From positions 744,001 through 808,000 of the forward strand of contig NZ_PDJG01000001.1 of assembly GCF_002564005.1 (NCBI RefSeq): a stretch of 64,000 nt of DNA. Reading direction: 5' to 3'. Positions 42,066-51,412 of the stretch are shown here, piece by piece (the first letter of the stretch is position 1; every line of letters starts with the position of its first letter). This stretch comes from Sanguibacter antarcticus (GTDB lineage Bacteria > Actinomycetota > Actinomycetes > Actinomycetales > Cellulomonadaceae). The notes under the pieces were generated by a model. That model was not told the DNA's origin and ran no database searches. It saw only the letters and a list, made by a program, of their open reading frames with translations. Position numbers and translations under genes: made by a program.

Positions 42066-43727
42066 TCAGACGACCGGTTCGCGCCAGCGCGACGTGATCG
42101 GGAGCCGGCGGTCGCGTCCGAACGCGAGCGCGGTGACCTTCGGGCCCAGCGGGTACTGTCGCCGCTTCCACTCGGCCCGGTCGACGAGGCTGACCACCTT
42201 GTCGACCACTGCGTCGTCGAACCCGCGAGCGAGCAGCTCGGCACGGCCTTCAGCATGCTCGATGTACGCGTCGAGAACCTCGTCGAGGAGGTCGTACGGC
42301 GGGAGCGAGTCCTGGTCGACCTGACCCGGGCGCAGCTCGGCCGAGGGGGGCTTCGTGATGGAGCTCTCGGGGATGGGCGGGATCTCGCCAGCATCGACGG
42401 CGACGGTGTTGCGCCAGCGGGCCAGTGCCCACACCAAGGACTTGTCGACGTCCTTGAGCGGGGCGTAGCCCCCGACCGCGTCGCCGTAGATGGTGGAGTA
42501 GCCGACCGCGAGCTCGGACTTGTTCCCGGTCGCCAGCACGAGGTGGCCCTCGGCGTTCGACAGCCCCATGAGGATCATCCCGCGGACCCGCGCCTGGAGG
42601 TTCTCTGCTGCGACGCCCTCGAGGTGCAGCTCGCCCTGGAACGCGTCGACCATCGGCTCGATCGACTGGACCCGGTAGCTCGCGCCGATGCGCGCTGCGA
42701 GATCTGCCGCATCGTCCTTCGAGTGACCGGAGGAGTAGACCGACGGCATGGAGACGCCGTAGACGTTGCTCCCGCCGAGCGCGTCGGCGGAGACCGCCGC
42801 GACGAGCGCGGAGTCGATCCCGCCCGACAGTCCGAGGACCACGGACGTGAAGCCGTTCTTCTGCGCGTAGCCGGCGAGGCCCGTGACGAGGGCGCGGTAC
42901 ACCTCTTCTTCGGTCTCGAGCGGTGCGGCGACCGCGCCACGGTGCGGCGTCGACGCGTCGTCGGCCAGGTCCCAGAGGAGCAGGTGCTCCTCGAACTGCG
43001 GGGCGCGCGCCAGGAGAGCGCCGTCCGTACCGACGACGAACGACCCTCCGTCGAACACGAGGTCGTCCTGCCCGCCGACCATGTTGACGTACACGAGCGG
43101 AGCACCGATCTCGTGCGCTCGCCGCGCGGCGAGCTCCGTGCGGACATGGCCCTTGCCCTGCTCGTACGGTGAGCCGTTGAGCACGAGGAGGACCTCGACC
43201 TGCGCGTCGTCCATCTCGGCGACCGGGCCGCCGTCCTGCCAGATGTCCTCGCACACGACGATCCCGGCGCGCCGGCCACCGATCTCGACGACGCAGCCCT
43301 CCTGGCCCGCGGCGAAGATGCGCGCCTCGTCGAAGACGCCGTAGTTCGGCAGGTGGTGCTTGTCGTAGGACGCGACGATCGACCCGTGCCGCAGGACGAC
43401 GGCGCGGTTGGTCGGGCGTGGCTCAGGATGGTCCGCGCTCGGACGGACGGCACCGACGGTGCCGACCACGACGCTCAGGTCGCCGAGACCGAGCTCGTGG
43501 AGCCTGCCGGCGATCGTCAGCAGCGCTGCCTCGGCTGCCCGCTGGAACGATGCCCGGAGCGCGAGGTCCTCGATCGGGTAGCCCGTGACGGTCATCTCGG
43601 GGAACACGACGACGTCGGCTCCCGCGTGTGCCGCCTTCTGGGTCCAGTCGAGGATCGCCTGGGAGTTGTTGTCGATGTCGCCGACGCACGTGTCGATCTG
43701 CGCAAGGGCTATTCGGATGTCCGCCAT
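42066..43727 (-). CDS. nadE: Glutamine-dependent NAD+ synthetase
   Basis: Final step of NAD biosynthesis. The 553-aa protein has an N-terminal nitrilase-type glutaminase domain (~1-265), with Glu in VVFPEMTVTGYPIEDL, Lys in YDKHHLPNYGVFDE and Cys in IVVCEDIWQDG. It is joined to the C-terminal synthetase domain with P-loop VVLGLSGGIDSALVAAV (~290). TAGGCT (43740-43735 on the minus strand) ends seven bases before the ATG (MADIRIALAQ), fixing the start; an earlier GTG is not supported. Two-gene operon with panB. Confidence 0.95.
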   Translation of the reverse strand: MADIRIALAQIDTCVGDIDNNSQAILDWTQKAAHAGADVVVFPEMTVTGYPIEDLALRASFQRAAEAALLTIAGRLHELGLGDLSVVVGTVGAVRPSADHPEPRPTNRAVVLRHGSIVASYDKHHLPNYGVFDEARIFAAGQEGCVVEIGGRRAGIVVCEDIWQDGGPVAEMDDAQVEVLLVLNGSPYEQGKGHVRTELAARRAHEIGAPLVYVNMVGGQDDLVFDGGSFVVGTDGALLARAPQFEEHLLLWDLADDASTPHRGAVAAPLETEEEVYRALVTGLAGYAQKNGFTSVVLGLSGGIDSALVAAVSADALGGSNVYGVSMPSVYSSGHSKDDAADLAARIGASYRVQSIEPMVDAFQGELHLEGVAAENLQARVRGMILMGLSNAEGHLVLATGNKSELAVGYSTIYGDAVGGYAPLKDVDKSLVWALARWRNTVAVDAGEIPPIPESSITKPPSAELRPGQVDQDSLPPYDLLDEVLDAYIEHAEGRAELLARGFDDAVVDKVVSLVDRAEWKRRQYPLGPKVTALAFGRDRRLPITSRWREPVV

Positions 43728-43807
43728 GGGCACCAGCCTAGGGTCTTCCCGAGACCCTCTAGGTGCGGCAAGCACCATTCTGGGGATACATCAGCGATGA
43801 TGTACGC

Positions 43808-45142
43808 ATGGACAGGCAGCAAGAATTCGTGCTTCGCACGGTCGAGGAGCGCGACATCCGCTTCATCCGTCTCTGGTTCACCGACGTCTTGGGCATGCTC
43901 AAGTCGGTGGCGATCGCTCCCGCCGAGCTCGAGTCGGCCTTCACGGAAGGCATCGGCTTCGACGGGAGCGCCATCGAGGGCCTCACCCGGGTGTACGAGG
44001 CGGACATGGTCGCGCGACCGGACCCGACGACGTTCCAGATCCTGCCGTGGCGGGGAGACACCCACGGGACGGCGAGGATGTTCTGCGACATCCTCACCCC
44101 GGACGGTGAACCGTCGATGGCAGACTCGCGCAACGTCCTCAAGCGGATCCTCGAGAAGGCGAGCGACCAGGGGTTCACGTTCTATACCCACCCTGAGGTC
44201 GAGTTCTACCTCTTCGAGCCGCCGGTGCCCGAGAAGCCTCTGGTCCCCATCGACCACGGCGGGTACTTCGACCACGTCGCCCGCACCCAGGGGCACGACT
44301 TCCGCCGCGGTGCGATCACGATGCTCGAGTCCATGGGCATCTCGGTCGAGTTCTCCCACCACGAGGCGGGCCCCGGCCAGAACGAGATCGATCTCCGGTA
44401 CGCCGACGCGCTGACCACCGCAGACAACCTCATGACGTTCCGCACGGTCGTCAAGGAGGTCGCGCTCGAGCAGGGCGTCTTCGCGTCCTTCATGCCGAAG
44501 CCGCTCGCCGACCAGCCCGGGTCCGGGATGCACACGCACCTGTCGTTGTTCGAGGGCGACCGCAACGCGTTCCACGAGGCTGGTGCCAAGTACGAGCTGT
44601 CCAAGTCGGCTCGGCACTTCATCGCGGGCCTCCTGCACCACGCGGCCGAGATCACCGCGGTGACGAACCAGTACGTGAACTCCTACAAGCGGCTGTGGGG
44701 TGGGGCCGAGGCTCCCAGCTACATCTGCTGGGGGCACAACAACCGGTCGGCGCTCGTGCGCGTTCCGATGTACAAGCCGGGCAAGGGCAACTCGAGCCGT
44801 ATCGAGTACCGCGCTCTCGACACGGCCGCGAACCCGTACCTCGCCTTCGCCCTCATGCTCGCTGCAGGCCTCAAGGGCATCGAGGAGGAGTACGAGCTCC
44901 CGGACGCGACCGAGGACGACGTGTGGGAGCTCACCGAGCCAGAGCGTCGTGCGATGGGGATCAAGCCCCTCCCGCAGTCGCTCGACGAGGCGATCTCGAT
45001 CATGGAGCGGTCCGAGCTCGTCGCCGAGACGCTGGGTGAACACGTCTTCGCGTTCGTCCTGCGGAACAAGCGCCAGGAGTGGGACGGCTACCAGGCTCAG
45101 GTCACGCCGTTCGAGCTGAAGCGCCTGCTCCAGGTGCTGTGA
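43808..45142 (+). CDS. glnA2: Glutamine synthetase, short GlnA2 type
   Basis: A 444-aa glutamine synthetase-fold enzyme of the size of mycobacterial GlnA2. Metal and active-site motifs include GFDGSAIEGLTRVYEADM, PEVEFYLFEPP, SHHEAGPGQNEIDL, GSGMHTHLSLF and NRSALVRVPMY. The C-terminal region has DVWELTEPERRAMG in place of the LYxLPPEE adenylylation loop, so it is probably not controlled by GlnE. The start MDRQQEF was chosen over an upstream ATG because a GATGAT -10-like hexamer ends six bases before it. glnE follows on the same strand. Confidence 0.92.
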   Translation: MDRQQEFVLRTVEERDIRFIRLWFTDVLGMLKSVAIAPAELESAFTEGIGFDGSAIEGLTRVYEADMVARPDPTTFQILPWRGDTHGTARMFCDILTPDGEPSMADSRNVLKRILEKASDQGFTFYTHPEVEFYLFEPPVPEKPLVPIDHGGYFDHVARTQGHDFRRGAITMLESMGISVEFSHHEAGPGQNEIDLRYADALTTADNLMTFRTVVKEVALEQGVFASFMPKPLADQPGSGMHTHLSLFEGDRNAFHEAGAKYELSKSARHFIAGLLHHAAEITAVTNQYVNSYKRLWGGAEAPSYICWGHNNRSALVRVPMYKPGKGNSSRIEYRALDTAANPYLAFALMLAAGLKGIEEEYELPDATEDDVWELTEPERRAMGIKPLPQSLDEAISIMERSELVAETLGEHVFAFVLRNKRQEWDGYQAQVTPFELKRLLQVL

Positions 45143-45185
45143 CGCCCAGGGTGATGCTCGTGCTCGACGGATGCGCGGAGTGAAC

Positions 45186-48100
45186 ATGTCCCGGACCTCC
45201 ACGCTCACAGGCCGTCTCACCAGGCTCGGTTTCGCCGACGCCGCGCGTGCCGAGCAGCTCTGCGCGGACCCAGATCTCGTCGCCGTGATCGGACCGGTCA
45301 CGACCGCGTCCGAGGTGCTCGCCGCCATGGGCGAGGCCGCCGATCCAGACCTCGCTCTGCTCGCTCTCGTCCGGTTGTGCGAGACGCTCTGCGGCGACAC
45401 CTCGGCGAGCTCGCGCGAACGCGCCACGGATCTGCGCAGGTTGTTCGCAGATCCTCGTCAGGTGGACGACACGACGGTCGACGAGCATCCTGACGACCCC
45501 GTCGTGCGTCGTCGTCTCGTCGCGGTCCTCGGCGCGTCGACCGCTCTCGGGGACGATCTCGTCCGGCACCCGGATCTCCTCGACGTCGTCGCCGACATCT
45601 GTCCCGCTGTCGGCGTGGACGTCCGCGCGGTACGGGCCGAGCTGCTCGAGGCGGTGGGCGCCGACCCTCTCGCGGACGTCCCGGTCGCGTCCGACCACGG
45701 ACCCGCCGTGGTGGACGCCCTGCGCCGGTCGTACCGCCGTCGGCTCCTGCGCATCGCGGCGACCGATCTCGTCTCCCACGAGCCGCTGTCCATCCTCGGT
45801 GCTGTCGGGGCTGCGCTCGCCGACCTGGCGGCCGCCGCGCTCGAAGGCGCTCTCGCGATCGCCCGCGCGGAGCTCCCGGACGCCGGAGAAGGCGTCCGGA
45901 TCGCCGTCCTCGGCATGGGTAAATGCGGTGGACGCGAGCTCAACTACGTCAGCGACGTCGACGTCATCTATGTCGTCGAACCTGTCGACGGCTTCACCGA
46001 GGACTACGCGACGAGCGTCGGGACCCGGCTGGCGGCAGGCCTCACGCGGGCGTGCGGCGGACCGAGCTCCGAACCTGCGCTCTGGCCCGTGGACGCAGCC
46101 CTGCGGCCGGAGGGCAAGAACGGCCCGCTCGTGCGGACCCTGTCCAGCCACGTCTCGTACTACGAGCGCTGGGCGAAGACGTGGGAGTTTCAGGCACTGC
46201 TCAAAGCACGTCTCGTCGCGGGCGACGCGGCGCTGGCCCAGGCGTACGTCGACGCCGTGCGGCCGATGATCTGGTCTGCTGCGAGCCGCCCGAACTTCGT
46301 CGTGGACTCTCAGGCCATGCGCCGACGCGTCGAGGACAACGTGCCCGCCGCCGAGGCCGACCGCCAGCTCAAGCTCGGCAAAGGTGGTCTGCGCGACGTC
46401 GAGTTCACCGTCCAGCTGCTGCAGCTCGTGCACGGGCGCTCCGACGAGTCCATCCGCAGCTCCAACACCCTCACAGCGCTCGCCGCGCTCGCGACGGCCG
46501 GGTACGTCGGCCGCGAGCACGCCGCAAAGCTCGCTGTCTGCTATCGGTTCCTGCGCACCCTTGAGCACCGTATCCAGCTGTACAACCTTCGCCGCACGCA
46601 CCTCATGCCGACCGGAGAGGACGACTTGCGTCGCCTCGCCCGGTCGATCGGGATGCGTGCCGACGGCGCCGAGGGCCTGCTGGCGCGGTGGCGGACCGTC
46701 CGGCGCGACGTGCGCACGCTGCACGAAGAGCTCTTCTATCGTCCCCTCCTGCCAGCGACGGCGCAGCTCTCGGCGGAGGAGGTCAGCCTCGCTCCCGAGT
46801 CGGCTCGCGCGCGGCTCGCGGCTATCGGCTATCGCGACCCGGCCGGCGCGTTGCGGCACATCGCCGTGCTGACCGACGGCGTGAGCAGACGCGCGTCGAT
46901 CCAGCGCCAGCTCCTCCCGGTCATGCTCGGATGGTTCGCGGACGGGTCGGACCCTGACGGCGGGCTCCTCGCGTTCCGACGGCTCTCGGAAGAGCTCGGC
47001 CGGACCCACTGGTACCTCAAGATGCTCCGTGACTCGGGTTCCGCCGCGTTCCGCCTCGCCTATCTCCTCTCGACGTCGAGATATGTTGCGGAGTCTCTCG
47101 GTCGCTCGCCCGAGTCGGTCACGTGGTTGGACCAGGACGCCGACCTCGCGCCGCGCCCTGTGGAACGGCTCCTGCGGGAGTCGGACGCGTTCCTCACGCG
47201 CGCGACCGAGTGGGAAGCGGCGATCACGCTCCTGCGAGCGCTGCGGCGCCGCGAGCTCGCGCGCATCGCGTGCGGCGAGCTTCTCGGCGTGTGCGACGCG
47301 CCGGCAGCCGCGCTGGGGATCTCCGACGCTGCGGACGCGTCCCTCGTCGGGGCCGTCCGGATCGCGCACCGTGTCGTCTGCGACGAGAAGGGGCTGAGCA
47401 CGCAGTCACCGCCGGCGATCATGTCGGTCATCGCGGTCGGGCGCCTCGGAGGACGAGAGCTCGGCTACGGCTCGGACGCCGACGTCATGTTCGTCTACGA
47501 GGCGAACGGAGACACACCTGAAGCAGAGGCACTCGCCTACGCCCACTCGGTGGCGCTGAAGATCCGGTCTCTCCTCGGAGCGACGAACGTCGAGCCTCCG
47601 CTCCAGGTCGACGCCGACCTGCGCCCAGAGGGCCGAAACGGCCCCCTCGTGCGGTCCTTCGACTCCTACGTCGAGTACTACAACCGGTGGTCGGCCGCAT
47701 GGGAGAGCCAGGCGCTGCTGCGCGCGCGACCTGTCGCGGGGGATGCCCGGCTCGGCGAACGCTTCATCGAGCTGATCGACCCGCTGCGCTACCCGCCGAC
47801 GGGGCTCGACACCACGACGGTCCGGGAGATCCGCCGGATCAAAGCCCGGGTGGAGGCCGAGAGGCTCCCGCGAGGCGTCGACCCAGCACGCCACCTCAAG
47901 CTCGGCAGAGGAGCGATCAGCGACGTCGAGTGGACCGTCCAGCTCATGCAGCTCATGCACGGGCATGCGTTCCCCGCCCTGCGCACCACCGAGACCCTGG
48001 CGGGTCTGGCGGCGGCGGAGGAGGCCGGGCTCATCGCGACCGAGGACGCTCAGACGCTCGCAGCGGCCTGGCAGATGGCGTCGAACCTTCGCGACGCTGT

Positions 48101-48293
48101 CGTCCTGTACACCGGCCGGCTCGGCGGCGCGATGGCGGACGTCCTGCCCTCGGACTTCCTCGCCCTCGCGGGCATCGCGCGGGCGATGCACTACCCACCC
48201 GGGTGCGGGGCACAGATGGAGGACGACTACCTGCGGACCGCCCGCCGGGCCCGTCTCGTGGTCGAGCGGGTCTTCTACGAGATCGAGGACTGA
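45186..48293 (+). CDS. glnE: Glutamate-ammonia-ligase adenylyltransferase
   Basis: Adenylylates and de-adenylylates GlnA to tune glutamine synthetase activity. The 1035-aa protein has two nucleotidyltransferase domains. The first has GMGKCGGRELNYVSDVDVIYV (~240), the second GRLGGRELGYGSDADVMFVY (~750), each with the G-G...D-x-D pattern, followed by helical bundles with KLGKGGLRDVEFTVQ and KLGRGAISDVEWTVQ. The ATG at 45186 has GGAG five bases upstream. 43 bases after glnA2, probably one operon. Its likely target, glnA1, lies 11 kb away, separated by accessory genes. Confidence 0.95.
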   Translation: MSRTSTLTGRLTRLGFADAARAEQLCADPDLVAVIGPVTTASEVLAAMGEAADPDLALLALVRLCETLCGDTSASSRERATDLRRLFADPRQVDDTTVDEHPDDPVVRRRLVAVLGASTALGDDLVRHPDLLDVVADICPAVGVDVRAVRAELLEAVGADPLADVPVASDHGPAVVDALRRSYRRRLLRIAATDLVSHEPLSILGAVGAALADLAAAALEGALAIARAELPDAGEGVRIAVLGMGKCGGRELNYVSDVDVIYVVEPVDGFTEDYATSVGTRLAAGLTRACGGPSSEPALWPVDAALRPEGKNGPLVRTLSSHVSYYERWAKTWEFQALLKARLVAGDAALAQAYVDAVRPMIWSAASRPNFVVDSQAMRRRVEDNVPAAEADRQLKLGKGGLRDVEFTVQLLQLVHGRSDESIRSSNTLTALAALATAGYVGREHAAKLAVCYRFLRTLEHRIQLYNLRRTHLMPTGEDDLRRLARSIGMRADGAEGLLARWRTVRRDVRTLHEELFYRPLLPATAQLSAEEVSLAPESARARLAAIGYRDPAGALRHIAVLTDGVSRRASIQRQLLPVMLGWFADGSDPDGGLLAFRRLSEELGRTHWYLKMLRDSGSAAFRLAYLLSTSRYVAESLGRSPESVTWLDQDADLAPRPVERLLRESDAFLTRATEWEAAITLLRALRRRELARIACGELLGVCDAPAAALGISDAADASLVGAVRIAHRVVCDEKGLSTQSPPAIMSVIAVGRLGGRELGYGSDADVMFVYEANGDTPEAEALAYAHSVALKIRSLLGATNVEPPLQVDADLRPEGRNGPLVRSFDSYVEYYNRWSAAWESQALLRARPVAGDARLGERFIELIDPLRYPPTGLDTTTVREIRRIKARVEAERLPRGVDPARHLKLGRGAISDVEWTVQLMQLMHGHAFPALRTTETLAGLAAAEEAGLIATEDAQTLAAAWQMASNLRDAVVLYTGRLGGAMADVLPSDFLALAGIARAMHYPPGCGAQMEDDYLRTARRARLVVERVFYEIED

Positions 48294-49498
48294 CCCTCGT
48301 CGGTCGCGGGCGTCGCGGGCATCTCAGAAGTCACGTCCGCCACGTCGCCGGTGCTGTCGGCGTCGGTCGGTGCGTCGTCGACCTCTGACCACCCGTCCTT
48401 CTTGGCGGGGTCACGCAGCATGTGCGAGTCGATGAGCTCGTGGCGCTGCAGGTACGTCGACGCGACCGCCTGCACCGTCGCGGCGATCGGCAGCGCGAGG
48501 AACGCACCGAGCGCCCCGAACACGGCTCCGAACGCGAGCACGACGACGAACGAGACCGCCGGGTTCATCTGGAGGGCACGCGCGGAGACCTTCGGTGCGA
48601 ACCAGAAGTTCTCCACCTGCTGGTAGAGGACGATGAAGACGACGACGAGGAGCGCCTTCTGAGGGCCGTCCGTCGTCAGGGCGAAGACGACCGGCAGCGC
48701 GCCACCGATGTAGGTGCCGATCGTCGGGACGAACTGCGAGACCACCCCGGTGAAGAGCGCGAGCGGCAGGGCGTACGGGATGTCGATGATCGTGAGGAAC
48801 ACCCCGGTGAACACGCTGGAGACGATCGCGAGGATGATCCTCGAGTTGATGTAGTCGGAGATCTTCAGCTGGGTGACCTCCCACAGCCGCAGGACCTCGG
48901 TCTGGTTGCGCGGGCTGAGCCAGCCGCAGATCGACGCGCGGAACTTCGGCCCCGCTGCGGCGAGGTAGTACGCCACGAGCAGGACGGTGGTGAACGCGAA
49001 GATCCCGCCGAGCAACGACGAACCGATCGCGATCGCCCGCGTCGCGACCTCCCCACCCCAGTCGTTGATGAGCTGCGACTGCAGATCGTGCATCTCGGGG
49101 AGCTTGACGGCGAACTGGTCCTCGGTCCATCGCACGACGCTCGCGTACGTGTCCGGCAAGGTGGTGACGAGCTGCGCAGCCTGCTCCGCGAAGAGCGTGC
49201 CGAAGAGGGTGAGCACGACACCTACGGCAGCAAGGATGGAGAACATCACCGTCCCGGTCGCGGCACCGCGCTTCCACCCGTGGCGCACGAGCCAGAGGAT
49301 CATCGGTTCCATCGCCAAGGCGAAGAACAGGGCGATGACGAGGTTGACGAGCAGGCCTGACAACGACCCGAGCGCCCGCCACGCGAAGATGCCGACGAAC
49401 GCGGCGACCACCGCGAGCGCCAGCGCACGAGGTAACCAACGTGGTGGGTGAACACTCGATCGAGGGAATGGTCTGGGTGCGCGCGCGGTGCTCACCAC
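48275..49498 (-). CDS. AI-2E family transporter (PerM-like)
   Basis: A 407-aa membrane protein with about eight TM helices and a cytoplasmic C-terminal tail rich in Asp/Thr. The family signature VSQFVPTIGTYIGGALPVVFAL and NFWFAPKVSARALQMNPAVSF are clear. Some relatives export AI-2, others act in ion or osmotic stress; the function here is unknown. Its 3' end overlaps the glnE 3' end by 19 bases on the opposite strand. GTG start. It is divergent from the flavoprotein gene downstream. Confidence 0.9.
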   Translation of the reverse strand: MVSTARAPRPFPRSSVHPPRWLPRALALAVVAAFVGIFAWRALGSLSGLLVNLVIALFFALAMEPMILWLVRHGWKRGAATGTVMFSILAAVGVVLTLFGTLFAEQAAQLVTTLPDTYASVVRWTEDQFAVKLPEMHDLQSQLINDWGGEVATRAIAIGSSLLGGIFAFTTVLLVAYYLAAAGPKFRASICGWLSPRNQTEVLRLWEVTQLKISDYINSRIILAIVSSVFTGVFLTIIDIPYALPLALFTGVVSQFVPTIGTYIGGALPVVFALTTDGPQKALLVVVFIVLYQQVENFWFAPKVSARALQMNPAVSFVVVLAFGAVFGALGAFLALPIAATVQAVASTYLQRHELIDSHMLRDPAKKDGWSEVDDAPTDADSTGDVADVTSEMPATPATDEGQSSIS

Positions 49499-49624
49499 GG
49501 GCCTCTTTCGTGTCGGACCAGGTTCGGTCGTCCATGACGTTCGACGGTGCGGGATGCCGTGAACCGTGGCGAAACATACCGCACGCAGGTGTCAGGACGA
49601 GGCGCCGACGCCCCGCGCGGTGGT

Positions 49625-49630
49625 TACAGT
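49625..49630 (+). promoter_or_regulatory. -10 element of the flavoprotein/ECF operon
   Basis: TACAGT ends five bases before an ATG that opens a 22-codon frame leading into the flavoprotein gene. No good -35 for the housekeeping sigma factor is visible, leaving open control by the operon's own ECF factor. Confidence 0.4.
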
Positions 49631-49635
49631 TCAGG

Positions 49636-49704
49636 ATGCCGTCAGCAGGCGCGACCCCATCAGCAGACACAGCCACCCGGCCCTCGACGAAGGACCCACG
49701 ATGA
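49636..49704 (+). CDS. Possible 22-aa leader peptide
   Basis: Starts MPSAGATPSADTA and ends in a TGA that overlaps the ATG of the flavoprotein gene (ATGA). It starts five bases after TACAGT, so it could be translated from a leaderless mRNA. Rich in Ala, Thr, Pro and Ser; no family. Confidence 0.35.
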   Translation: MPSAGATPSADTATRPSTKDPR

Positions 49705-50855
49705 CGACGCTCCTCCTTGTCGGTGCAGGCCACGGACACCTCTACGTCATGAACCACGCGCGCGAGCTGGCTGCTGAGGGCTATCACGTCCACCTCCTTG
49801 CGCCGCGCTTCTTCGACTACAGCGGGGTCGCCTCTGCGACAGCCGCAGGCACGGTAGCGAGGGACACCGGCCGGGTCGATGTCCAGGCGCTCGCGGCTCG
49901 GAACAGTGTGGAGCACCACGTCGACACCCTGGCGTTGCTCGACCTCGCAGCGCGGGTCGCCAGGACCGCAGCCGGGCTGGAGCTCGCGTTCGACGTCGTG
50001 TCCCTCAACATCGGCAGCGTGGTGGCCGAGACCGGCACGAGCGTCCATCCGTCCGTCGTGCGGGTGAAGCCGCTCAGCGGGCTCGCTGACCTCGATGCCC
50101 GTCTCCGCGCGACGAGCGGGTCTCAGGGAGCCGTCGTCGCTGTCGTCGGCGGGGGCGCGACAGGCGTGGAGCTGGCCGCGCACCTGGCTGTCCGACCAGA
50201 CGTCGCGCTGGTTCGTCTGGTCGAGTCGGCTCCTGCGATCGGTGGAGGGCTTCCCGCCGGCGCACGCCGACGGCTCGAAGCGCTCCTGTCCACCCGGAGA
50301 GTCGAGGTCCAGACCGGGCGCGCGGTGCGAGAGATCGGCGAGCACCGCCTGGTCTGCGAGGACGCGAGCGAGCTGACGTACGACGTCGCCGTGCTCGCGA
50401 CCGGACTGAGCGCGCCCACGCTCGTGGCGGCGATCGGGCTGGGGGACGAGCGGGGTGTGCCGGTGCGCGACACCCTCCAGCACGTCAGCCACGACGACGT
50501 CTACGCGGTGGGCGACTGCGCACGCTTCCTTCCCGTGACGCTGCCTCGCATCGGGGTGCACGGAGTCCGCCAGGGCCCCGTCCTGCTCCAGAGCCTGCTC
50601 GCGCGTGCGCGTGGTGACCGCTTGCCGGTCTACGAGCCCCAGCGCCGGGCTCTCTCGATCCTCGACCTCGGCGGCGGCACCGCGCTCGCGGTTCGTGGAC
50701 GCTGGTGGTGGTTCGGTGCTGGCGCGCTGCGGCTCAAAGAGCTCATCGACCGCCGCTGGTTGGCGACGTACCGGGACGCGGAGCAGACCTCCCTGCGCAG
50801 GGGCGAGCCCTCCTCGGGAAGAGATGCAGGCACTCGCCGGGTTCCCCGGACGTGA
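49701..50855 (+). CDS. FAD-dependent NAD(P)H oxidoreductase (NDH-2/SelD-N-domain-like)
   Basis: A 384-aa two-dinucleotide-binding flavoprotein. The FAD motif TLLLVGAGHGHLYVMNHA begins at residue 3, and its GHGHLYV resembles the GGGHAHV start of pyridine nucleotide oxidoreductases fused to SelD. The NAD(P) motif is VVAVVGGGATGVELAAHLA (~150). VYAVGDCARF near residue 270 is the second FAD contact. There is no CxxC or CxxxxC redox pair and no C-terminal membrane anchor. ATG overlaps a short leader frame; AAGGA is present. Its stop overlaps the ECF sigma gene (GTGA). Substrate unknown; it probably oxidises NAD(P)H with a quinone or small acceptor. Confidence 0.85.
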   Translation: MTTLLLVGAGHGHLYVMNHARELAAEGYHVHLLAPRFFDYSGVASATAAGTVARDTGRVDVQALAARNSVEHHVDTLALLDLAARVARTAAGLELAFDVVSLNIGSVVAETGTSVHPSVVRVKPLSGLADLDARLRATSGSQGAVVAVVGGGATGVELAAHLAVRPDVALVRLVESAPAIGGGLPAGARRRLEALLSTRRVEVQTGRAVREIGEHRLVCEDASELTYDVAVLATGLSAPTLVAAIGLGDERGVPVRDTLQHVSHDDVYAVGDCARFLPVTLPRIGVHGVRQGPVLLQSLLARARGDRLPVYEPQRRALSILDLGGGTALAVRGRWWWFGAGALRLKELIDRRWLATYRDAEQTSLRRGEPSSGRDAGTRRVPRT

Positions 50856-51412
50856 CAGATCGACGGACCCCTGACGACACCACGCGGAAGGCCACCTTTC
50901 GCGAGATCGTCGAGCCTGAGATCGAGGTCATGCTCCGGGTGGCGTTCTCCATCACGTCGAGCCCAGCCGACGGGGAGGACCTTGTGCAAGAGAGTCTGCT
51001 GCGCGCCTACAAGGCGCTCGATCGTTTCGACGGTCGACATCCACGGGCGTGGCTGCTGACCATCCTCCGGCACACCAACGCCAACATGCACCGGCGACGC
51101 AGGCCGGGAACGGTCGGTGACTGGGAGGTCATCCGGTCCGCGAAGCCTGCTTTCGGTCGATCGGAGCTCCCGAGCGCCGAGGACAGCGTGATCGACCTGG
51201 AGCTCCACCCGGCCCTCGACGCTGCGGTCCGTGCGCTGGACCCGAGGTTCCGGTCGGCGCTCATCCTCGTCGATGTTCACGACCTCAGCTATGCCGAGGC
51301 CGCAGCCGTTATGGGCGTGCCTGTCGGCACGGTCATGTCACGCCTCAGCCGGGCACGTGACCGCGTCCGCAAGGCGCTGCGTGCCACCCCGCTCACCCGA
51401 GGAGACCTCTGA
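50852..51412 (+). CDS. ECF-type RNA polymerase sigma factor
   Basis: A 186-aa group 4 sigma factor with region 2 (EVMLRVAFSITSSPADGEDLVQESLLRAYKALDRFDG, ~26-62) and region 4 (LSYAEAAAVMGVPVGTVMSRLSRARDRVRKAL, ~145-176). GTG start overlaps the preceding flavoprotein stop, and its TGA overlaps the anti-sigma ATG by one base. It probably directs transcription of its own operon and perhaps of the divergent YnjBCD/TVP38 genes nearby; this is inferred from position. No consensus promoter for it could be confirmed by eye. Confidence 0.93.
   Translation: MTDRRTPDDTTRKATFREIVEPEIEVMLRVAFSITSSPADGEDLVQESLLRAYKALDRFDGRHPRAWLLTILRHTNANMHRRRRPGTVGDWEVIRSAKPAFGRSELPSAEDSVIDLELHPALDAAVRALDPRFRSALILVDVHDLSYAEAAAVMGVPVGTVMSRLSRARDRVRKALRATPLTRGDL

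Noticed and set aside
41137..42171. Longer PanB start at 42171
   Set aside because: The extra residues are the nadE 3' end read in another frame; GTG 42021 is the better start.
45102..47369. 755-aa minus-strand open frame opposite glnE
   Set aside because: Shadow of glnE codons, no recognisable domain.
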